From assembly GCF_034347385.1 (NCBI RefSeq), contig NZ_CP133777.1, forward strand, positions 992,001 through 1,056,000: a stretch of DNA of 64,000 bases, given 5' to 3'. The DNA is from Actimicrobium sp. CCC2.4. GTDB taxonomy: Bacteria; Pseudomonadota; Gammaproteobacteria; Burkholderiales; Burkholderiaceae_D. The stretch's first letter is position 1; the number at the start of each line of letters is the position of its first letter. The position numbers were made by a program, and so were the translations under genes. A model generated the notes under the pieces. The model was not told the DNA's origin. It ran no database searches and saw nothing but the letters and a program-made list of their open reading frames with translations. Positions 17,430-26,448 of this stretch are shown here, piece by piece.

Positions 17430-17981
17430 ATGAGTCAATGTCAGATCGCTGTCCTTGTCGGCAGCTTGCGCAAGGATTCCTACAACCGCCGGATGGCCAC
17501 CGCCATCGCCCGGCTGGCACCGCCGGAATTTACCTTCACCCAGCTCGAGATCGGCGACCTGCCGCCCTACAACGAAGACGATGATGCCCATCAGGCCGCG
17601 CCGGTACTGCGCCTGAAAGCCGCGATCAGCTCGGCGCAGGGTCTGCTGTTCCTGACGCCCGAATACAACCGCTCGATTCCCGGCGTGCTCAAGAACGCGA
17701 TCGATCACGCGTCACGTCCGTACGGCAAGAGTTCCTTTGCCGGCAAGCCTGCCGGTGTGCTTGGCGTATCGCTGGGAGCGATCGGTACGGCGATGGCGCA
17801 ACAGCATTTGCGCAATGTGCTGGCCTACCTCGATGCGCCGACGCTGGGGCAACCGGAAGCCTTCCTGCAGGCCAAGGACGGCCTGTTCGATGAGTCCGGC
17901 AACATCGGTGCCGACAGCAAACAATTCCTGCAGGGCTGGATGGACAAATATGTCGACTGGGTCAAACGTCATACCGTCTGA
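17430..17981 (+). CDS. NADPH-dependent FMN reductase (ChrR/quinone reductase-like)
   Basis: A 183-residue flavodoxin-fold enzyme. The FMN phosphate loop VGSLRKDSYNRRMA is near the N-terminus, LFLTPEYNRSIPGVLKNAID is the diagnostic FMN-binding block, and the GVSLGAIGTAMAQQHLR segment is typical of the ChrR/YieF/AzoR-like NADPH:FMN reductases. Such enzymes reduce quinones, chromate or azo compounds by two electrons and protect against redox cycling. It is closely linked to the SDR gene upstream. Confidence 0.88.
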   Translation: MSQCQIAVLVGSLRKDSYNRRMATAIARLAPPEFTFTQLEIGDLPPYNEDDDAHQAAPVLRLKAAISSAQGLLFLTPEYNRSIPGVLKNAIDHASRPYGKSSFAGKPAGVLGVSLGAIGTAMAQQHLRNVLAYLDAPTLGQPEAFLQAKDGLFDESGNIGADSKQFLQGWMDKYVDWVKRHTV

Positions 17982-18183
17982 GTTTTCCTCACAAGAAGGG
18001 GGGCGCGGAGTGTCGCTGCAAGCCGTGACGGCAGAGTCGTTGGGTCTATCACGCGAGATGTGTCGCGTAGCTCGAAAAGGGCGGGGTACCATCAGGCGTG
18101 GTAATCGATTTCTCCCGCTGCCGGTTGATGCCGTTGATGGGTACTGCCGGCCTTGAACAACGACTTGTGACTAGGAGTGCGCA

Positions 18184-19005
18184 ATGACCTACTCAACCCT
18201 GATGGTCCAGCTTGAGCTGGGACAGCCTAATACCGATGTGCTGCGCATCACCGCCGATCTGGCGCGTCGTTTTGACGCTGCCGTGATCGGCATTGCCGCC
18301 TGCCAGCCGATGCAGATGGTAGTCGGCGACGGCTATATCTGCGGCGATCTGATTGCCGAAAACGATCAGCTTGTGGTGGCCGAACTCGACGCCGCCGAAC
18401 AGCAATTCCGTACCGCGATGGCCGGTTGTTCCGGCGCACTATCGTGGCAAGGCAACCTCTCGTGTTCATCAATCGCCGACTACATTGCCCGCGCCGCGCG
18501 CGCGGCTGACCTGATCGTGGCCGGGACCGCGCCGGATGCACCGGCCGACGTGCAGCGTCGCCTGAGTCTCGACGACCTGGTCATGCAGTCCGGACGGCCG
18601 CTGCTGGTGGTGCCGCCCGGGGCGACACTGTTGCAACGCGTGCTGGTCGGCTGGACCGACACGCGGGAGACGCGGCGTGCCATCGTCGACGCCTTGCCCG
18701 TACTGAAAATGGCCTCACAGGTTGAAGTAGTTGAACTCGGTAAGGCCGGCGATCAGGACACGGCCCGTGCGCGACTCGATGACGTCTGCGGCTGGTTGCG
18801 CCGCCATGGCGTCGAATGCACCACCGTCGCAACCTTATCCAATGGCGACGACGCTAGGCAGTTGCAAGACATCGCCGCCGCGCAGCATTCCGACGTCATC
18901 GTCGCCGGTGCGTTCGGGCATAGCCGCTTGTTGGAGTGGGTGCTGGGCGGCATGACGCGCAGCTTGCTGGCACCGGTGGGACGCTGTTCGTTGTTGTCGC
19001 ATTGA
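18184..19005 (+). CDS. Universal stress protein with two UspA domains
   Basis: A 273-residue tandem UspA protein. The first domain spans about 1-145, and its nucleotide motif is degenerate (VAGTAPDAP). The second, about 150-273, ends with the ATP-binding-type signature GAFGHSRLLEWVLGGMT. Such proteins bind ATP or lack it depending on this motif, and help in survival of oxidative, metabolic or stationary-phase stress. AGGAG precedes the start. The gene stands alone, with a 200-base gap upstream and a repeat pair downstream. Confidence 0.88.
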   Translation: MTYSTLMVQLELGQPNTDVLRITADLARRFDAAVIGIAACQPMQMVVGDGYICGDLIAENDQLVVAELDAAEQQFRTAMAGCSGALSWQGNLSCSSIADYIARAARAADLIVAGTAPDAPADVQRRLSLDDLVMQSGRPLLVVPPGATLLQRVLVGWTDTRETRRAIVDALPVLKMASQVEVVELGKAGDQDTARARLDDVCGWLRRHGVECTTVATLSNGDDARQLQDIAAAQHSDVIVAGAFGHSRLLEWVLGGMTRSLLAPVGRCSLLSH

Positions 19006-19082
19006 GGGTTGTGAAGACATCGTCGGAGGGCAGTGTTGCGTGCGTCGAACCCGCAGGTAGTGTCTGATTTTTGAACTCGGCT

Positions 19083-19112
19083 GGTGCAATGCCCTTCGGT
19101 TATTGCACCCTA
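19083..19112 (+). repeat. 30-base palindromic repeat, copy 5 (forward)
   Basis: Consensus copy with centre GCCCTTCGGTT. It is the left arm of a composite element whose right arm is at 19180-19210. Confidence 0.87.
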
Positions 19113-19141
19113 CCAATTAAGCGGGGCACCTCCACAAGACC

Positions 19142-19168
19142 GTTCGTACTGAGCTTGTCGAAGGCGCA
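19142..19168 (+). repeat. Second repeat motif (GAGCTTGTCGAAGGCGCA) between the arms
   Basis: Reads TTCGTACTGAGCTTGTCGAAGGCGCA. The same motif occurs at 45606-45653 as an inverted pair. Motifs of this type (GAGCTTGTCGAA, often beside GTTCG) recur between genes in many proteobacteria. Confidence 0.65.
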
Positions 19169-19179
19169 CATAACAGACA

Positions 19180-19210
19180 GTAGGGTGCAATAACCGAAGG
19201 GCATTGCACC
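19180..19210 (-). repeat. 30-base palindromic repeat, copy 6 (inverted)
   Basis: Inverted consensus copy, the partner of 19083-19112. It ends 9 bases before the msrA stop on the convergent side. Confidence 0.87.
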
Positions 19211-19219
19211 GCGCGCTGA

Positions 19220-19828
19220 TCAATGCTTCGCTGTCCCCCACACTTCCGCCACCCGTGCATCGCGCCCGCAGCCGTTGCGGTAGTACGCATAGCGGATCGG
19301 GTTTTTCTTGTAGTAGTCCTGGTGGTATCCCTCAGCCGGATAGAAGGTTGTCAGCGGGATCGTCTCGGTCTCGATTTGCTTGATGACGCCGGCTTTCAGA
19401 ATCGCTGCCTTGCTGCTATCGATGGCGGCGCGCTGGGCATCGTTCTCAACAAAAATCGCACTGCGGTACTGGCTGCCGACATCACAGAACTGGCGATTCT
19501 TGACGGTCGGATCGATGTGATGCCAGAAGTAATCGAGCAGTGCGGCATAGCTGACTTTTGCCGGGTTGTAGACAACCCTGACGACTTCGATGTGGCCGCT
19601 CTTGCCGGCGCTGACCTGCTCATAGGTCGGATTGACCAGCTTGCCACCGCTGTAGCCGGACTCGACTTCCAGCACGCCCGGCAGTTTTTCGAAGTCGGCT
19701 TCGATACACCAGAAGCAGCCGCCGCCGAAGACGGCGCTGGCTGTGGTCGCCGCTGCCGGCACCGGCGTTTGCGCATGGGCCGCTGCACTGAGCAGCAGCG
19801 CGGATAAAAACAGGGACAAACGATTCAT
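19220..19828 (-). CDS. msrA: Peptide-methionine (S)-S-oxide reductase MsrA, exported form
   Basis: Reduces the S-epimer of methionine sulfoxide. The 202-residue protein starts with a signal peptide (SLFLSALLLSAAAHAQ), so it is periplasmic. The catalytic motif GGCFWC places the nucleophile at Cys38, and ESGYSGG and the YHQDYY C-terminal stretch fit MsrA. The start at 19828 overlaps the msrB stop (ATGA). Lying downstream of the copper efflux genes, it may repair envelope proteins oxidised during copper or chlorine stress; that link is inference. Confidence 0.93.
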   Translation of the reverse strand: MNRLSLFLSALLLSAAAHAQTPVPAAATTASAVFGGGCFWCIEADFEKLPGVLEVESGYSGGKLVNPTYEQVSAGKSGHIEVVRVVYNPAKVSYAALLDYFWHHIDPTVKNRQFCDVGSQYRSAIFVENDAQRAAIDSSKAAILKAGVIKQIETETIPLTTFYPAEGYHQDYYKKNPIRYAYYRNGCGRDARVAEVWGTAKH

Positions 19829-20334
19829 GTGCGTAACTCCGGAAGAGCCTGGTCGGCGGGGATGAAGTGCAGCGCGACGCCATTGTTGCAATAGCGCAGG
19901 CCGGTTGGTTTGGGTCCGTCGTTGAACACATGACCCTGATGGCCGCCGCAGCGGGCGCAATGGTATTCGGTACGCGGAAAGAGGATCTTGTAATCCGTTT
20001 TTGTCGCGACGCCGGCCGGAATGAAATCGTAAAAACTGGGCCAGCCGGTGCCGCTGTCGAACTTGGTGGCGCTCTTGAAGAGCGGATTATTGCAGGCGGC
20101 GCAGACGAAGGTGCCACTGCGTTTTTCGGCGTCGAGCGCGCTGCTGCCGGGGCGCTCGGTGCCTTCCTCGAACAGCACGTTGTAACTGGCGGGCGGCAGC
20201 AACTGCTTCCACTGCACAGGCGTCTTGCTGACAGCAAAAGCGGCCGGTGCGGAGAAGGCCGACGGTGCCAGCTGGAGTAGCGTCGCGCCGCCGAACAGGC
20301 CGGATAATTTCTGGATCAGTTGACGTCGGTTCAT
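19825..20334 (-). CDS. msrB: Peptide-methionine (R)-S-oxide reductase MsrB, exported form
   Basis: Reduces the R-epimer of methionine sulfoxide. It has 169 residues with a Tat- or Sec-type leader (MNRRQLIQKLSGLFGG). The zinc ligands are Cys78/Cys81 and Cys126/Cys129, and the catalytic Cys149 is in RYCNN. FDSGTGWPSFYDF is the family hallmark. The start at 20334 is preferred over one six codons upstream because it begins the leader. It is coupled to msrA. Zn-type MsrB in the periplasm is unusual among cytoplasmic paralogues but known in fused MsrAB proteins. The cusA stop is about 70 bases upstream. Confidence 0.93.
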   Translation of the reverse strand: MNRRQLIQKLSGLFGGATLLQLAPSAFSAPAAFAVSKTPVQWKQLLPPASYNVLFEEGTERPGSSALDAEKRSGTFVCAACNNPLFKSATKFDSGTGWPSFYDFIPAGVATKTDYKILFPRTEYHCARCGGHQGHVFNDGPKPTGLRYCNNGVALHFIPADQALPELRT

Positions 20335-20405
20335 GATTTCTCCAAAACACAAAGTGGGTCAAAGTTTAACTGCAGTGGCCCTTTGTCGCTGGCGCCACGC
20401 ATCGC

Positions 20406-23400
20406 TTACAGGCGATTGCGCCGCCGCCGGATCAGCAGGTACACCGCCGGCACCACGAACATCGACAATAGCGGTGCGGTGATCATGCCGCCGACCATCG
20501 GTGCGGCAATGCGCTGCATCACTTCGGAACCGGTACCGGCACCCAGCAGAATCGGCAGCAGGCCGGCGATGATGACGGCCACCGTCATCGCTTTCGGGCG
20601 CACCCGCTGCACCGCACCGGCCCGGATTGCGGTCAGCAGGTCGGCCTCGCTCGCCTCGCCGCGCGCCAGACTGGCATCCCAGGCCTGGCGCAGATAGAGC
20701 AGCATGATCACACCAAACTCGGCCGACACGCCGGCCAGCGCAATGAAGCCGACCGCGCTGGCCACCGACATGTGCTGGTCCAGCAGCCACAGCAGCCAGA
20801 TACCCCCGGCCAGCGCAAACGGCAGCGTGGCCAGAATCAGCACCGCTTCATCGAGACGGCGAAAGGTCAGGTACAGCAGCAGCGCGATGATGGCCAGCGT
20901 GGCCGGCACGACGATGCGCAGGCGCTCGGTGGCGCGTTCCAGATATTCGAACTGGCCCGACCACGAAATCGCGTAACCGGCCGGCAGCGTCACTTGCTGC
21001 GCGACGGCTTGCTGCATCTCGCGCACCGCCGAGCGCAAATCGCGTTCGCGGATGTCGACATAGACCCAGCCGGACAGCCGCGCGTTTTCGCTCTTGAGCA
21101 TGGGCGGACCATCGCTGATGCGGATCGCCGCCAGATCGCCCAGACGAATCTGCGCACCGCGCCCGGTCAGCACCGGTAAATCGCGCAGCGCGCCGACCGA
21201 GTCGCGCAAGCCTTGCGGATAGCGCACATTGATCGGAAAGCGCTGCAAGCCCTCGACGGTTTCGCCGATATTATCGCCACCGATGGCAGCCGCGATGATG
21301 CTCTGTACTTCGGATATCGGCATGCCGTAACGCGCCGCCGCCGCGCGGTCGATATCGATGTCGATATAGCGTCCGCCATTGAGCCTTTCGGCCAGCGCCG
21401 AACTGATGCCGGGCAGCGGTTTGACGATGTGTTCGATCTGCTGCGCAAGGCGGTCGATTACCTTCAGGTCGGGCCCGGCGACCTTGATGCCGACCGGGCT
21501 CTTGATGCCGGTAGCGAGCATGTCGATGCGGTTGCGGATAGGCGGCACCCACAGGTTCGATAGTCCCGGCACGCGCACGATGCGGTCCAGTTCCTCGACC
21601 AGCAGTGCCGGTGTCATGCCGGCGCGCCATTGGTCGCGCGGCTTGAAGCGGATCGTGGTCTCGAACATTTCCATCGGGGCCGGATCGGTCGCGGTCTCGG
21701 CGCGACCGGCCTTGCCGAAGACAGTGGCGACTTCGGGTACGGTCTTGATCAGCCGGTCGGTCTGTTGCAGTAATTCGGCCACCTTGCCGATGCCAACCCC
21801 GGGCAGTGCCGACGGCATGTACAGCAGGTCGCCTTCATCGAGCGGCGGCATGAATTCGCTGCCCAGTTGGGATGCCGGCCATAGCGTCAGCAGCGTCGCG
21901 CAGCAGGCCACGACGACGGTGGTTTTCGGGAAGCGCAACACGCCATCGAGCAAGGGCCGGTAGGCCGCGCCGAGCCAGCGGTTCAGCGGATTGGTGTGCT
22001 CGGCCGGAATCCGGCCGCGGATCAGGTAGCCCATCAGTACCGGGATCAGCGTCACCGACAGCAGCGCCGCCGCCGCCATCGCGTAGGTCTTGGTGAACGC
22101 CAAGGGCGCGAACAACTTGCCTTCCTGGGCTTGCAGCGTGAACACCGGAATGAACGACAGCACGATGATCAGCAATGAGAAAAACAGTGCCGGCCCGACC
22201 TCAACGGCAGCATCGCCGATCACGCGCCAGCGTTCTGCCGGCAATAGCTTGCGCTCCGGATGATCGTGCTCCCAGGCTTCGATGTGCTTGTGGGCGTTTT
22301 CGATCATCACGACGGCCGCATCGATCATCGCGCCGATCGCAATCGCAATCCCGCCCAGCGACATGATGTTGGCATTGACGCCTTGCATATGCATGACGAT
22401 GAAGGCCGCCAGGATACCGATCGGCAGTGTGATGATGGCCACCAGCGCCGAGCGCAGATGCCCGAGGAATAGCGCGCAGACCAGCGCCACCACCAGGAAT
22501 TCCTCCAGCAGTTTTTCGTGCAGGTTGCTCACTGCGCGTTCGATCAGGTCCGAGCGGTCATAGGTCGTGACGAGCTCGACACCGGCCGGCAGGCTGCTTT
22601 TCAGCGTGGCCATCTTGGCTTTCACGGCAGCGATCGTGCTCAAGGCATTTTTGCCGGAACGCAGGATGATCACGCCGCCGGCGACTTCGCCTTCGCCATT
22701 GAGTTCGGCCACGCCGCGCCGCATTTCGGGGCCGATGCGCACCTGTGCGACATCACCCAGACGCACGGCCACGCCGGCATCACTGGCGCTCAGACCGATC
22801 GCGCGGAAGTCTTCCAGCGAGCGCAGGTAACCGTTCGAGCGGACCATGTATTCGGCTTCGCCCAGTTCGAGCACGGCACCGCCGGTTTCCTGATTGGCAC
22901 GCTTGACGGCCTCGATCACCTTTTCGTGCGTGATGCCGTACGCACGCAGCTTGTCCGGGTCGAGCACGATCTGGTACTGCCGCACCATGCCGCCCAGACT
23001 GGCAACTTCGGCCACATCGGGCACGGTCTTGAGTTCCGGTTTCAGGAACCAGTCCTGCAACGCGCGTAGCTGCGACAGGTCGGTCTTGCCAGTGCGGTCG
23101 ACCAGCGCATATTCATAAATCCAGCCGACCCCGGTGGCATCCGGTCCGAGCGTGCTGCGCGCTTGTGGCGGCATGCGTGCCTGTGCCTGTCCGAGCGATT
23201 CAAGCACGCGCGAACGGGCCCAGTACGGATCGGTGCCATCCTCGAACAACACGTAGACGAACGAGTCACCAAAGAACGAATAGCCGCGCACGGTCTTCGC
23301 GCCCGGCACCGACAGCATCGTCGTACTCAACGGATACGTGACCTGGTCTTCGATCAGTTGCGGTGCCTGCCCCGGATAAGACGTACGGATAATGACCTGC

Positions 23401-23534
23401 ACGTCGGACAGATCCGGCAGCGCATCGAGCGGCGTCTTGTTGAGTGCCCACAAGCCCCAGCACGTGACGAATAGCGTGCCCAGCAAGACCAGCACGCGGT
23501 TGGTGATCGACCAGCGAATCAGCAGCGCGATCAT
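20406..23534 (-). CDS. cusA: Copper/silver efflux RND pump CusA
   Basis: A 1042-residue heavy-metal RND pump with about twelve helices and two large periplasmic loops. It carries the three methionines that mark the Cu(I)/Ag(I) site of E. coli CusA, in [16 protein letters not shown] and RNRIDML. It drives metal from the periplasm (and perhaps cytoplasm) out through CusB and CusC using the proton gradient. The start overlaps the cusB stop (ATGA). The methionines argue against a divalent-metal CzcA pump. Confidence 0.95.
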   Translation of the reverse strand: MIALLIRWSITNRVLVLLGTLFVTCWGLWALNKTPLDALPDLSDVQVIIRTSYPGQAPQLIEDQVTYPLSTTMLSVPGAKTVRGYSFFGDSFVYVLFEDGTDPYWARSRVLESLGQAQARMPPQARSTLGPDATGVGWIYEYALVDRTGKTDLSQLRALQDWFLKPELKTVPDVAEVASLGGMVRQYQIVLDPDKLRAYGITHEKVIEAVKRANQETGGAVLELGEAEYMVRSNGYLRSLEDFRAIGLSASDAGVAVRLGDVAQVRIGPEMRRGVAELNGEGEVAGGVIILRSGKNALSTIAAVKAKMATLKSSLPAGVELVTTYDRSDLIERAVSNLHEKLLEEFLVVALVCALFLGHLRSALVAIITLPIGILAAFIVMHMQGVNANIMSLGGIAIAIGAMIDAAVVMIENAHKHIEAWEHDHPERKLLPAERWRVIGDAAVEVGPALFFSLLIIVLSFIPVFTLQAQEGKLFAPLAFTKTYAMAAAALLSVTLIPVLMGYLIRGRIPAEHTNPLNRWLGAAYRPLLDGVLRFPKTTVVVACCATLLTLWPASQLGSEFMPPLDEGDLLYMPSALPGVGIGKVAELLQQTDRLIKTVPEVATVFGKAGRAETATDPAPMEMFETTIRFKPRDQWRAGMTPALLVEELDRIVRVPGLSNLWVPPIRNRIDMLATGIKSPVGIKVAGPDLKVIDRLAQQIEHIVKPLPGISSALAERLNGGRYIDIDIDRAAAARYGMPISEVQSIIAAAIGGDNIGETVEGLQRFPINVRYPQGLRDSVGALRDLPVLTGRGAQIRLGDLAAIRISDGPPMLKSENARLSGWVYVDIRERDLRSAVREMQQAVAQQVTLPAGYAISWSGQFEYLERATERLRIVVPATLAIIALLLYLTFRRLDEAVLILATLPFALAGGIWLLWLLDQHMSVASAVGFIALAGVSAEFGVIMLLYLRQAWDASLARGEASEADLLTAIRAGAVQRVRPKAMTVAVIIAGLLPILLGAGTGSEVMQRIAAPMVGGMITAPLLSMFVVPAVYLLIRRRRNRL

Positions 23535-24757
23535 GGCGCGGCCATGCGGCTGGTGACGCCTTTCAGGCTGGCGTCGGAGTCAATCAGGAACTGGCCCGAG
23601 CTGACCACTTTCTGGCCGGCTTGCAGGCCGCTCAGCACGATGGTTTTGCCATTTTCTTCGGCACCGGTCGTGATATCGATGGGTGTGAACGTGCCACCGT
23701 CATTGGCGAGCATCACGACGGTGCGCGTGCCGGTGCGGATCACCGCTTCGGTCGGCACCAGCAGCACCGGTGCGCCGGCCGGTGCCGAAAATTGCAGCGT
23801 CGCGAACATGCCGGGCACCAGCACTGCGCCCGGATTATTGAGTTCGATGCGCACTTTCAGCGTGCGCGTGATCGCGTTGATGTCAGGCAGGATCGCATCG
23901 ACCCGGCCGCTGAATGTCTTGCCGGGTAGCGCGGCGATCTGCGCACTCACGGCCATCCCCGGGCGGACCCGTGCGACCAGACTTTCCGGCAGTTCGGCTT
24001 GCAGCCAGACGGTACCGGTGCCATTGATCCGCAGCAGCGGCGCCCCGGCCATCACGGTGCTGCCGGCCCGTATCGATAACTCGGTGATGACACCGTCGAC
24101 CGGCGCGCGCAAGGTCATGCGCGGCTGCACCTTGCCGCTACCGGCGACCAAAGCGATCTGCGTGTCGTTCATGCCGACCAGCACCATGCGCTGGCGTGCT
24201 CCGGCCAGCAGCATCGCGTTATCCGGCAGGCGCTGCACGGTCAGGAATTCTTCCTGCGCGGCGATCCAGTCCGGCACAGTCAGTTCGACCAGAGTCTGGC
24301 CTTGTCGCACCGGATCCAGCACGGCGCGTACCGGCAGACGTTCGACGAAGCCGTTCGCGCGCGCTTGCAGCACCACCACGTCGCGCTCGTTCCAGGCAAT
24401 CGTGCCAACGGCGGCGAAGGTAGCCGGCAGCGCGCCGGACGTCACCAGCGCCGTGCGTACGCCGAGGTTTTGCTGCATGCGCGCACTGATGGCGACGCCA
24501 CCCTCGTCGCTGCCGGCATCGGCATAGACCGGCACCAGCGCCATATCCATGAACGGCGACGGACCGGGTTTATCGAACTTCTGGCCGGGCACCATCGGGT
24601 CGTGCCAGTACAGGACTTTCTTGTCGGCGGCCTTTTCCGGGACGGTGCCGGCAGTGGCCGGCATCGCCATGGACTGGTGTTTGCCTAGCTGATACAGACC
24701 GGTGCCGAGGGCAATCGCGGCGATGGCAATGAGAGGGAAAAGCAGGCGGTTTTTCAT
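23531..24757 (-). CDS. cusB: Copper/silver efflux periplasmic adaptor CusB
   Basis: A 408-residue membrane fusion protein. It has an N-terminal anchor or signal (about 1-24), a Met-containing segment ([12 protein letters not shown]), then the heavy-metal-binding domain with [20 protein letters not shown]. This is followed by barrel-sandwich, beta-barrel and hairpin regions. It bridges CusA to the outer-membrane channel and passes metal. The start at 24757 overlaps the cusC stop (ATGA); a longer in-frame extension upstream has no family resemblance. Confidence 0.93.
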   Translation of the reverse strand: MKNRLLFPLIAIAAIALGTGLYQLGKHQSMAMPATAGTVPEKAADKKVLYWHDPMVPGQKFDKPGPSPFMDMALVPVYADAGSDEGGVAISARMQQNLGVRTALVTSGALPATFAAVGTIAWNERDVVVLQARANGFVERLPVRAVLDPVRQGQTLVELTVPDWIAAQEEFLTVQRLPDNAMLLAGARQRMVLVGMNDTQIALVAGSGKVQPRMTLRAPVDGVITELSIRAGSTVMAGAPLLRINGTGTVWLQAELPESLVARVRPGMAVSAQIAALPGKTFSGRVDAILPDINAITRTLKVRIELNNPGAVLVPGMFATLQFSAPAGAPVLLVPTEAVIRTGTRTVVMLANDGGTFTPIDITTGAEENGKTIVLSGLQAGQKVVSSGQFLIDSDASLKGVTSRMAAP

Positions 24758-25998
24758 TGGGTGACTCCGGATTCGTCGAGCAGCAGAAAGTTGAGTTGGG
24801 CCCACAGGCGGGCGGCGCTGGCAGCGTGATCGAGGGCCATCAGGGCGACCCCGGTTTCGGTACGCCGCGCCAGCAGCAGGTCCGGCAACGTCGCTTTGCC
24901 GCCGTTCCAGGCGGCCAGCACGGCAGCACTGCGCTGTTGTGCCAGCGGGATCAGTTCCTGCTCGTAGCGCTGGTGGCGTGCACGGTCGGAGCGCCACGCG
25001 TCGATCAGATTGCGGGTTTGCGCAGTGCGCTCACGCAGTGCTTCGTCGCGCTCGGCACGCGCTTGTCCGGCAGTGGCCAGACGTGCTGCCAGCGTGCGGT
25101 CCTGGCGATTGGCCTGGTCCAGCTGGAACGGGATCGACAGCCCGACCGACAGCATGTTCGAGTAGGCCGGGCCGCGTTGTGCATAGCCGACCTCGATGGT
25201 CCAATCGGATTTTTTCTCGGCCAGGGCCAGATTGGCATCGGCAGCGGCGACCTGTTCCTGCGCCGTCAGGACGGCGATCTGCGATTCGCGCGACAGGTCG
25301 GGGCTGCGGGTGTCGAGCGCAAGGTGATCGATGTCGGGCGGGGCGGATAAGGTGCCGGTGTCGGTTGCGCCGGTCCAGCGCGACAGCATCGTGGCGGCCG
25401 CGCGCAAGCGTTGCGACAAGTCGTCGCGCTGGTCGTCGATCAGCGCCAGCGCACTGCGCGCTGCCAGTACATCGGCGAGACTGCCGCGACCGCCTCGATA
25501 GGCCCCGTCGGCGGCGAGGATTTCCTGCTGCGCCTGCGTTGCCTGAAGCGCCACCAGCGCGACTTTCTGTTCGGCGTAATAGCGATCCAGCCAGGCCATT
25601 GCGGTCGCGCGGCGCAGTTCGGCAGCGGCGGCGCGCTGCTGTGCGTCGGCTTTGTCGGCAGTGCGCAATTGCACGTCGCGTCGCAAATTGCGCTTGTCGC
25701 TACTGGTGAGTTCCTGCTGGATGCCGACCCGCCGCATCGTCATGAAATCACGCCCGAGACTGCCCCGGTCGGGGCCGTCGGCCGGGATATTGTCGATACC
25801 GATCTTGAGCATCGGGTCCGGCAGCTGGCCGGCCGCAACCGCCAGCGAACGGGCCGCGTCGGCGGCCGCCTGATGGCTGTCGAGCTGGCGGGAATAATCG
25901 AGGGCTTGCTGCTGGGCGGCCGCTAGCGTGAGCGGGGCGGCGTGCAGCGCGCTGGCAGCCAGCACGGTGCTGGCGAAAAGGACGAACGAATGACGCAT
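24754..25998 (-). CDS. cusC: TolC-family outer-membrane channel of the Cus pump (CusC)
   Basis: A 414-residue outer-membrane efflux protein. It has a signal peptide (about 1-20), long helical repeats rich in Ala/Gln/Arg and two OEP repeats with QLPDPMLKIGIDNIP near residue 58 and LALEKKSDWTIEV-like strands in the second half. It forms the exit duct of the CusCBA complex. There is no lipobox. It is the first large gene of the operon and follows a small gene for a Met/His/Cys-containing protein by 72 bases. Confidence 0.88.
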   Translation of the reverse strand: MRHSFVLFASTVLAASALHAAPLTLAAAQQQALDYSRQLDSHQAAADAARSLAVAAGQLPDPMLKIGIDNIPADGPDRGSLGRDFMTMRRVGIQQELTSSDKRNLRRDVQLRTADKADAQQRAAAAELRRATAMAWLDRYYAEQKVALVALQATQAQQEILAADGAYRGGRGSLADVLAARSALALIDDQRDDLSQRLRAAATMLSRWTGATDTGTLSAPPDIDHLALDTRSPDLSRESQIAVLTAQEQVAAADANLALAEKKSDWTIEVGYAQRGPAYSNMLSVGLSIPFQLDQANRQDRTLAARLATAGQARAERDEALRERTAQTRNLIDAWRSDRARHQRYEQELIPLAQQRSAAVLAAWNGGKATLPDLLLARRTETGVALMALDHAASAARLWAQLNFLLLDESGVTQ

Positions 25999-26070
25999 GA
26001 TTTCTCCGGATAACAGGACACAACGGTGGCGCGCAGGGCGTCACCACGGACAGGTTCAGTACCGGAAAAA

Positions 26071-26439
26071 TCAGAGCTGGAAGCGGCAGTGCAGGAGGTT
26101 GCTGGGGGGAGCGGTGGTACGCGCCAACACGAAGCCGGGCAGCAGGCTGCGCGGTGTTGGCAGCGTGGCCGGGGCCAGCAGTTGTACCAGCGCGGTTGGG
26201 ATAAACAGCGCGACCGGCGGCGCGACGGGTTTGTCCGGAGCTTGGTGGCCATCGTGCTGGGAGGCATGGCACAGCGCCGGTTGCGCCGTGTCCATGCCGA
26301 CACAATCAGGCATCGCCTGCACCACCATCGCGCTGGTCTGCCCCGGACACGCGTACGCGGCCAGCGCCAGCTGTGCAAATAGCACGCCGGCAATGACAAC
26401 GAAGACGACCAGCAGGCGTCGCAGGGACAAAATTTTCAT
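26071..26439 (-). CDS. Small exported Met/His/Cys-containing protein leading the cus operon
   Basis: A 122-residue protein with a signal peptide (LLVVFVVIAGVLFAQLALA), then a stretch holding possible metal ligands: YACPGQ, VQAMPDCVGMDT, LCHASQHDGHQ and a C-terminal LLHC. The remainder is Pro-rich. I do not recognise a named family; small proteins of this type (CzcI-like, CopL-like) often open metal efflux operons. It starts only 9 bases after the amidase stop, so the promoter may lie within or upstream of the amidase gene. A periplasmic copper-sensing or chaperone role is inferred from the ligands and position. Confidence 0.7.
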   Translation of the reverse strand: MKILSLRRLLVVFVVIAGVLFAQLALAAYACPGQTSAMVVQAMPDCVGMDTAQPALCHASQHDGHQAPDKPVAPPVALFIPTALVQLLAPATLPTPRSLLPGFVLARTTAPPSNLLHCRFQL

Positions 26440-26448
26440 GCGCGCAGT

